Assembly: GCA_029945375.1 (NCBI GenBank)
Contig: CM057069.1
Location: forward strand, 1,426,001 to 1,490,000
From: Agaricus subrufescens
Taxonomy: Eukaryota > Basidiomycota > Agaricomycetes > Agaricales > Agaricaceae
DNA length: 64,000 nt
Direction: 5' to 3'
The notes beneath the pieces were generated by a model. The model saw only the letters and a list, made by a program, of their open reading frames with translations. It was not told the origin of the DNA and searched no databases. The position numbers were made by a program, and so were the translations under genes. Of this stretch, positions 60,246 through 64,000 are shown piece by piece; position 1 is the stretch's first letter; each line of letters starts with the position of its first letter.

Positions 60246-62276
60246 TCAGAAATGTAAAATCAAAGATACAGTGAAAATCGAAGTAAGCACAATGAAGATG
60301 CTTTGCCCCTCCATCATAGTTTTGAGAGCGCTCGATGGCGACTTGATGTCTGTGACCTTGTACGGACCGTTTTGACATTCGAAACCGAGACCCATTTGTT
60401 CTCCGGGGGCGAGGGCACTGGGATCACACAAGACTGTCGTCTTGTCAGAGCTTGAGTTTTGTGGGTGGATGTTGATATTTTCGACTGTGAGGTTCAAAGC
60501 TAGAAGCAATTAGACTGATAAGCACCAATTTTAAAGGAAGCCCTTAAGTGATCGCACCTGTGTCAGGATAAAGGTCAAATATAATGGCCTTAGTGTTGTC
60601 GATGCCTGGAACATAATTCCAACAGGGGTTACTGATACATGTCCCGTCGGCTACAGTGGAAAGTCAGAATCGGACCACGTATGATGAGATCATGAAACAC
60701 TGACTCCAATTTGCAGCAAGACTACCCGTAAAGTTCTTGAATTCAAAGTTTGAGATTTTAGTGCTTGAATTGTTTGTGTTTTCCGGACGGCCACCTTTAT
60801 CCTGTCACGCTATATCCTTGAACGACTGGATGTTTTAAGAAGGGAAAAGTACGAACTTGATCATAGTAACTGAAAATTATTGGTATCAGCGTCGCGCTTG
60901 GTCCTACCCAGAAAGCACTTACTTTTGAGTGACGAAAATACCAGTTGACACTCCAATAAGTGTAATGTCCTCCCATGTTACATTGTCCGCAAATCCCTGC
61001 CCCCCGGTCCAGCTTTTGAACTAATAAACAATGAGCCCGTTCAAGGGATACATGACACTGGTAGACAAACCCTGGCACCATAAACTGCTCCGTCCATGGT
61101 CCAATTCTTGAATAGCACGTTCTGAACCGTTTGAACGGCTCCGCCTTTGCCCAATGAACCAATTGATAGGCCATGCGAGCAAAATCCGCAGTACCCGTTC
61201 TGGGCGACAATATCTTGCCCGCCGTTGATGACAGAGATACAGTCGTCACCGTTGTGTCCAAAGTACCTACAGGTCACAGATATGTCATGACATTCGTAGA
61301 GGGTCCACATTAACGCACCCATCAACAGTGATGTTCTGCCCTGATAGATTGAGACCTAAAGGGATGAACTGTCGTCATTCTGAGGGACAACTCCAGCGGA
61401 TGTAGCCGTACCATCTCTGTAAATGTTCGTTAATTTCTCTTTGAGATAGTGAATCAGGACTTACGTATTGAAGGGAAAGCTCTATCGAGTGTCATTGAAT
61501 ACTTCAATGTCTACATGGCCAATTTCGAATGTACGCACCACGGTGTTGTCGCGCGTTCCATTATGTGGTGCCGCATCCACAAAATGATTTTCGACTCTCA
61601 AGTTCTTCCCAGGTAAATTCCAGCCCCAAGCAATAGGTTTGATAACTTTTAACTTTCGGAGGAGTCCGTTCGTGACATTGAAGGTTGCCAGTTGTGGACG
61701 AAGCGTCTACGTTGAAGAATGAGTGAAGAACCTATTTAGGGAAAAAAGGGGGGAGACCTTGTTCCCGATATTCCACCACTGCTCGCCAAACCCGTGAAAT
61801 GCGCCCCATTTGGTATCATCTGATCCGATAATTGCGACATTTTCTCCTTGAAAATAGAACCATGGGGTAGCATAGGTCTACCAATTACAGTTTAGATTAA
61901 GGTTGAAAGGATCGTCGGACACGTACGCTGGGTTGGTTGTTCGTGATATTTATCTCATGCTGTACCCTCGAAATATTATTTGGAAGGAGGAGATTTCCAT
62001 TGAGATGGATCGTAACGTTTTCTGATGGACAAGTTATAAAAACGTATTAGGTGGGCGAAAAACAAGATACGCACTTAGGCCTGTGAGAGAGATAGGCGTG
62101 AAAGCGCTGTAGTTGGCTTGTTGGAATGTGATCACGGAATCAACTTGGCAGTCCGAGAAAGCCTTCAGAATTGCCGGAGAGTCATCTTCTGACGTGGAAT
62201 GGGGTACAGTACACTCTGCCGAAAGAACTCTAGTTATCACAGAAAAAATCACGAAGATTGAACCTAGTGACAACAT
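60246..62276 (-). CDS. glycoside hydrolase family 28, exo-polygalacturonase-like
   Basis: Secreted pectin-degrading enzyme. It starts MLSLGSIFVIFSVITRVLSA, a signal peptide; the mature part begins ECTVPHSTSEDDSPAI. GH28 catalytic motifs in order: FPFNTDGT (Asp of NTD, rebuilt across an intron), GDDCISVING (Asp pair), SHGLSIGSLGKG (His, in place of the usual GHG), and YGARFKSW (Arg and Lys of RxK, also rebuilt across an intron). WTGGQGFADNVTWEDITLIG and a SYYDQ/DKGGRPEN junction are typical of exo-acting members. The C-terminus ends in a hydrophobic stretch (IFIVLTSIFTVSLILHF) after a Ser-rich segment, suggesting a GPI anchor, which is uncommon for secreted pectinases. About ten introns. The longer open frame 5' of 62276 has no signal peptide and is not used. 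Confidence 0.88.
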
Positions 62277-63835
62277 CTGGCTGTGGGTGGTTGCGAACGA
62301 GGCAGTTGCTGTTCTAGAAAGCAAGGTCTTGGCTTTTATTTTGCGAGGCAAAAAGCTAGATATGTTGCCTGGTAGGTCAGCTGAACGGATACTCCATGGT
62401 ACATCCGGCTCCTGTAGGTCATTATACAACAGACGCGGTGACAGCAGTAATTCAATATGTTTCGCGCCAAGCTCTGTCCTCGTGAACTGTTTTGCGGCTA
62501 TAATGCTAGGTTTGGAGAAAGAACGGTTTATGTTAGAGAAGTTCACGGGCCGCCGCTCATCAGATCAGGCCTGGCGGTCCGTTACGGCCGGCATTCAACT
62601 ATTTGTCTGTCTCTCATTTTAGAAATCCCCATAAACAACTTTCCGAGAGGCTGCACTTCCCCCGTTGGAATTCTTACGACTATGTCAAAGGCTATCCCGA
62701 TGGTCTCTACAATCTTGAATGCCATTCCATAGAGCTCAAATAAATACTGGAGAGTAAAAGAATGAAAAAATCCATTCAATCCAAGCTTAGCTTGCAGTCG
62801 TCTAACTTTTCTATATATATATCGTAGGTATAGCCTTCTCCCTAAAGATTTAACATTCCACTGAGATAACGGTGCTGATATCTATCTATACGATACGTGC
62901 TTCAAATTCTGAAGATTATTTCGGGCCTATTGATTCTGTGGTAACGAGTTTGGGATGAGAATTCATCTGACATCGAGCTAAGGCAAGTTCCTTAATTAAC
63001 ATACACCCGTGTCACCCTTTTGGCGAATCAGGTCTAGTTCAGGACAAGGGGGACTGGATTAAGGGGTTTCAGCCGTTCCAACGGCTCACTAGTTCAGGAC
63101 TCAGCCATCCCTGCATTGAAGAACCTACCCTAAGTTGGTGACTGAGACTTGAGCAAAAGATTTATCCCAGTGGTGCAAGCGCAAACTCAAGCTTTCCATT
63201 TTTTTCCTTGGCTCATGAAGTTCAGTCACATAATCTACGAGCTTTCTTCCGCGCTCTGAGCATTATCCCCACCTTTAAGTGAAAGATCGATGCCGTCATG
63301 TACTGTGGGGCCTGCCGGTGTGTGTAGAAAAATTTATCATATCTACAATAATGAAGGGGCGAGCACTCTTCATCAATCCCAGGGAGCAGGAAACACCGGG
63401 AAGAGACGAAGAAGGATTTTAATAACGTGAAGGGGGGGAACTTTCAGGGGAATTACGCAATGCAATCCATACATCGAGAAACATTCAGATACGAAAGAGT
63501 TGGACTTGTCCTATGTGCGAAAATTCCTATGCCATTCACGTGAGGTTAGATAACTGTTTTGAGGACATCAATTTAGTCATCATCAATCCGTTTGAATTGC
63601 TGGTCACTTAAAAATTGGCTCCATACACGACGACTCGTACCTCCCGATGACCATCGGGTATGGCCGCTGGCTGACCTATTTTAGCAGCTGACAGCCCTGA
63701 CTCCGATCAGGCTGCGATGGGTTCACGACAGGCTCATGGTGATACGCTGAGGGACATAGCCACACCTCGAGGATATAAACTTAGCTTCGGCGGCCTTTTC
63801 GTTTGGTTTTCCTCACCGCCTATTCTATATTGAAA
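62277..63835. other. intergenic region
   Basis: About 1.5 kb between divergent genes. It contains a short AT repeat (tatatatatat, near 62812-62822) and no supported gene. It should include the promoters of the GH28 gene and the gene at the right edge. Confidence 0.5.
63774..63779 (+). promoter_or_regulatory. TATA box of right-edge gene
   Basis: TATAAA in ggatataaac, 57 bp upstream of the ATG at 63836. Confidence 0.5.
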
Positions 63836-64000
63836 ATGTTCTTGCAACGGAATCATCGTCTTGCTTTCTTTACTTTTGCTGCAGTCTCTTCATTTACCGC
63901 TCAGGCAACACCTCGTTACTGTGATCCCAGAACCAATGAAGCTTGTGACAGTTTGGTACGCCGCTCATCCGTCCTCAGATTTGAAGCTGACTTTGAACCG
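63836..64000 (+). CDS. secreted protein, N-terminal part only
   Basis: It starts MFLQRNHRLAFFTFAAVSSF with a signal peptide, probably cut after TAQA. The mature start is TPRYCDPRTNEACDSL, with two Cys. A GTACGC donor follows DSL at about 63957, so the remaining bases may be intron. The window ends before any domain can be recognised. The TATA box upstream supports it as a real gene. Confidence 0.6.
   Translation, partial: MFLQRNHRLAFFTFAAVSSFTAQATPRYCDPRTNEACDSLVRRSSVLRFEADFEP

Noticed and set aside
1..64000. CRISPR arrays, bacterial operons or prophage
   Set aside because: The window is eukaryotic; no repeat-spacer pattern was seen.

Overview
This window comes from a filamentous basidiomycete, most likely an agaricomycete. 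The evidence is coding genes broken by many 45-70 bp spliceosomal introns with GT..AG (sometimes GC..AG) ends, a Ty1/copia element, fungal-type secreted cupredoxins, a GH28 pectinase, and typical nuclear housekeeping genes on both strands. No species can be named from the sequence alone. All gene models were spliced by eye: protein families are usually secure, individual splice sites less so.

Layout. 1-3734: 3' part of a Ty1/copia retrotransposon with its 3' LTR; pol carries one in-frame stop. 3900-8220: tandem duplication of an uncharacterised seven-transmembrane gene with about 1 kb of its upstream DNA. 9130-10126: secreted GPI-type cupredoxin. 10471-10542: tRNA-Glu(TTC). 10818-12801: mitochondrial HSP60. 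15488-16490: SFT2 Golgi traffic protein. 16690-23567: inner-ring nucleoporin NUP192/NUP205. 23835-25256: protein related to the helical domain of phage 5-hydroxymethyl-dU DNA kinases and its thymine-hypermodification relatives, ending in a chromodomain. 25695-27856: METTL14-like MT-A70 protein, divergent from the previous gene. 29324-32109: NOC2. 32405-34184: two small genes. 34373-37541: HSPA12-like HSP70. 38059-39838: D-arabinono-1,4-lactone oxidase. 40450-41423: UBC7-type E2. 42421-46911: RPC2, the second-largest subunit of RNA polymerase III. 47284-48181: a second, UBE2G1/Ubc15-type E2. 49060-53917: ERCC6L2-like SNF2 ATPase. 54822-56153: otubain. 56697-57528: a cupredoxin that has lost copper ligands. 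58358-60159: kelch protein. 60246-62276: GH28 pectinase. 63836-end: start of a secreted protein.

Most genes are unrelated housekeeping functions (ribosome biogenesis, Pol III, nuclear pore, ubiquitin, chaperones, Golgi traffic) mixed with secreted wall-associated proteins. The point that stands out is the divergent pair at 23.8-27.9 kb: a predicted base-modification-linked DNA-binding or enzymatic domain fused to a histone-methyl-lysine reader, sharing a 438 bp intergenic region with a subunit of the m6A methyltransferase family. It is the best candidate here for a little-described system.
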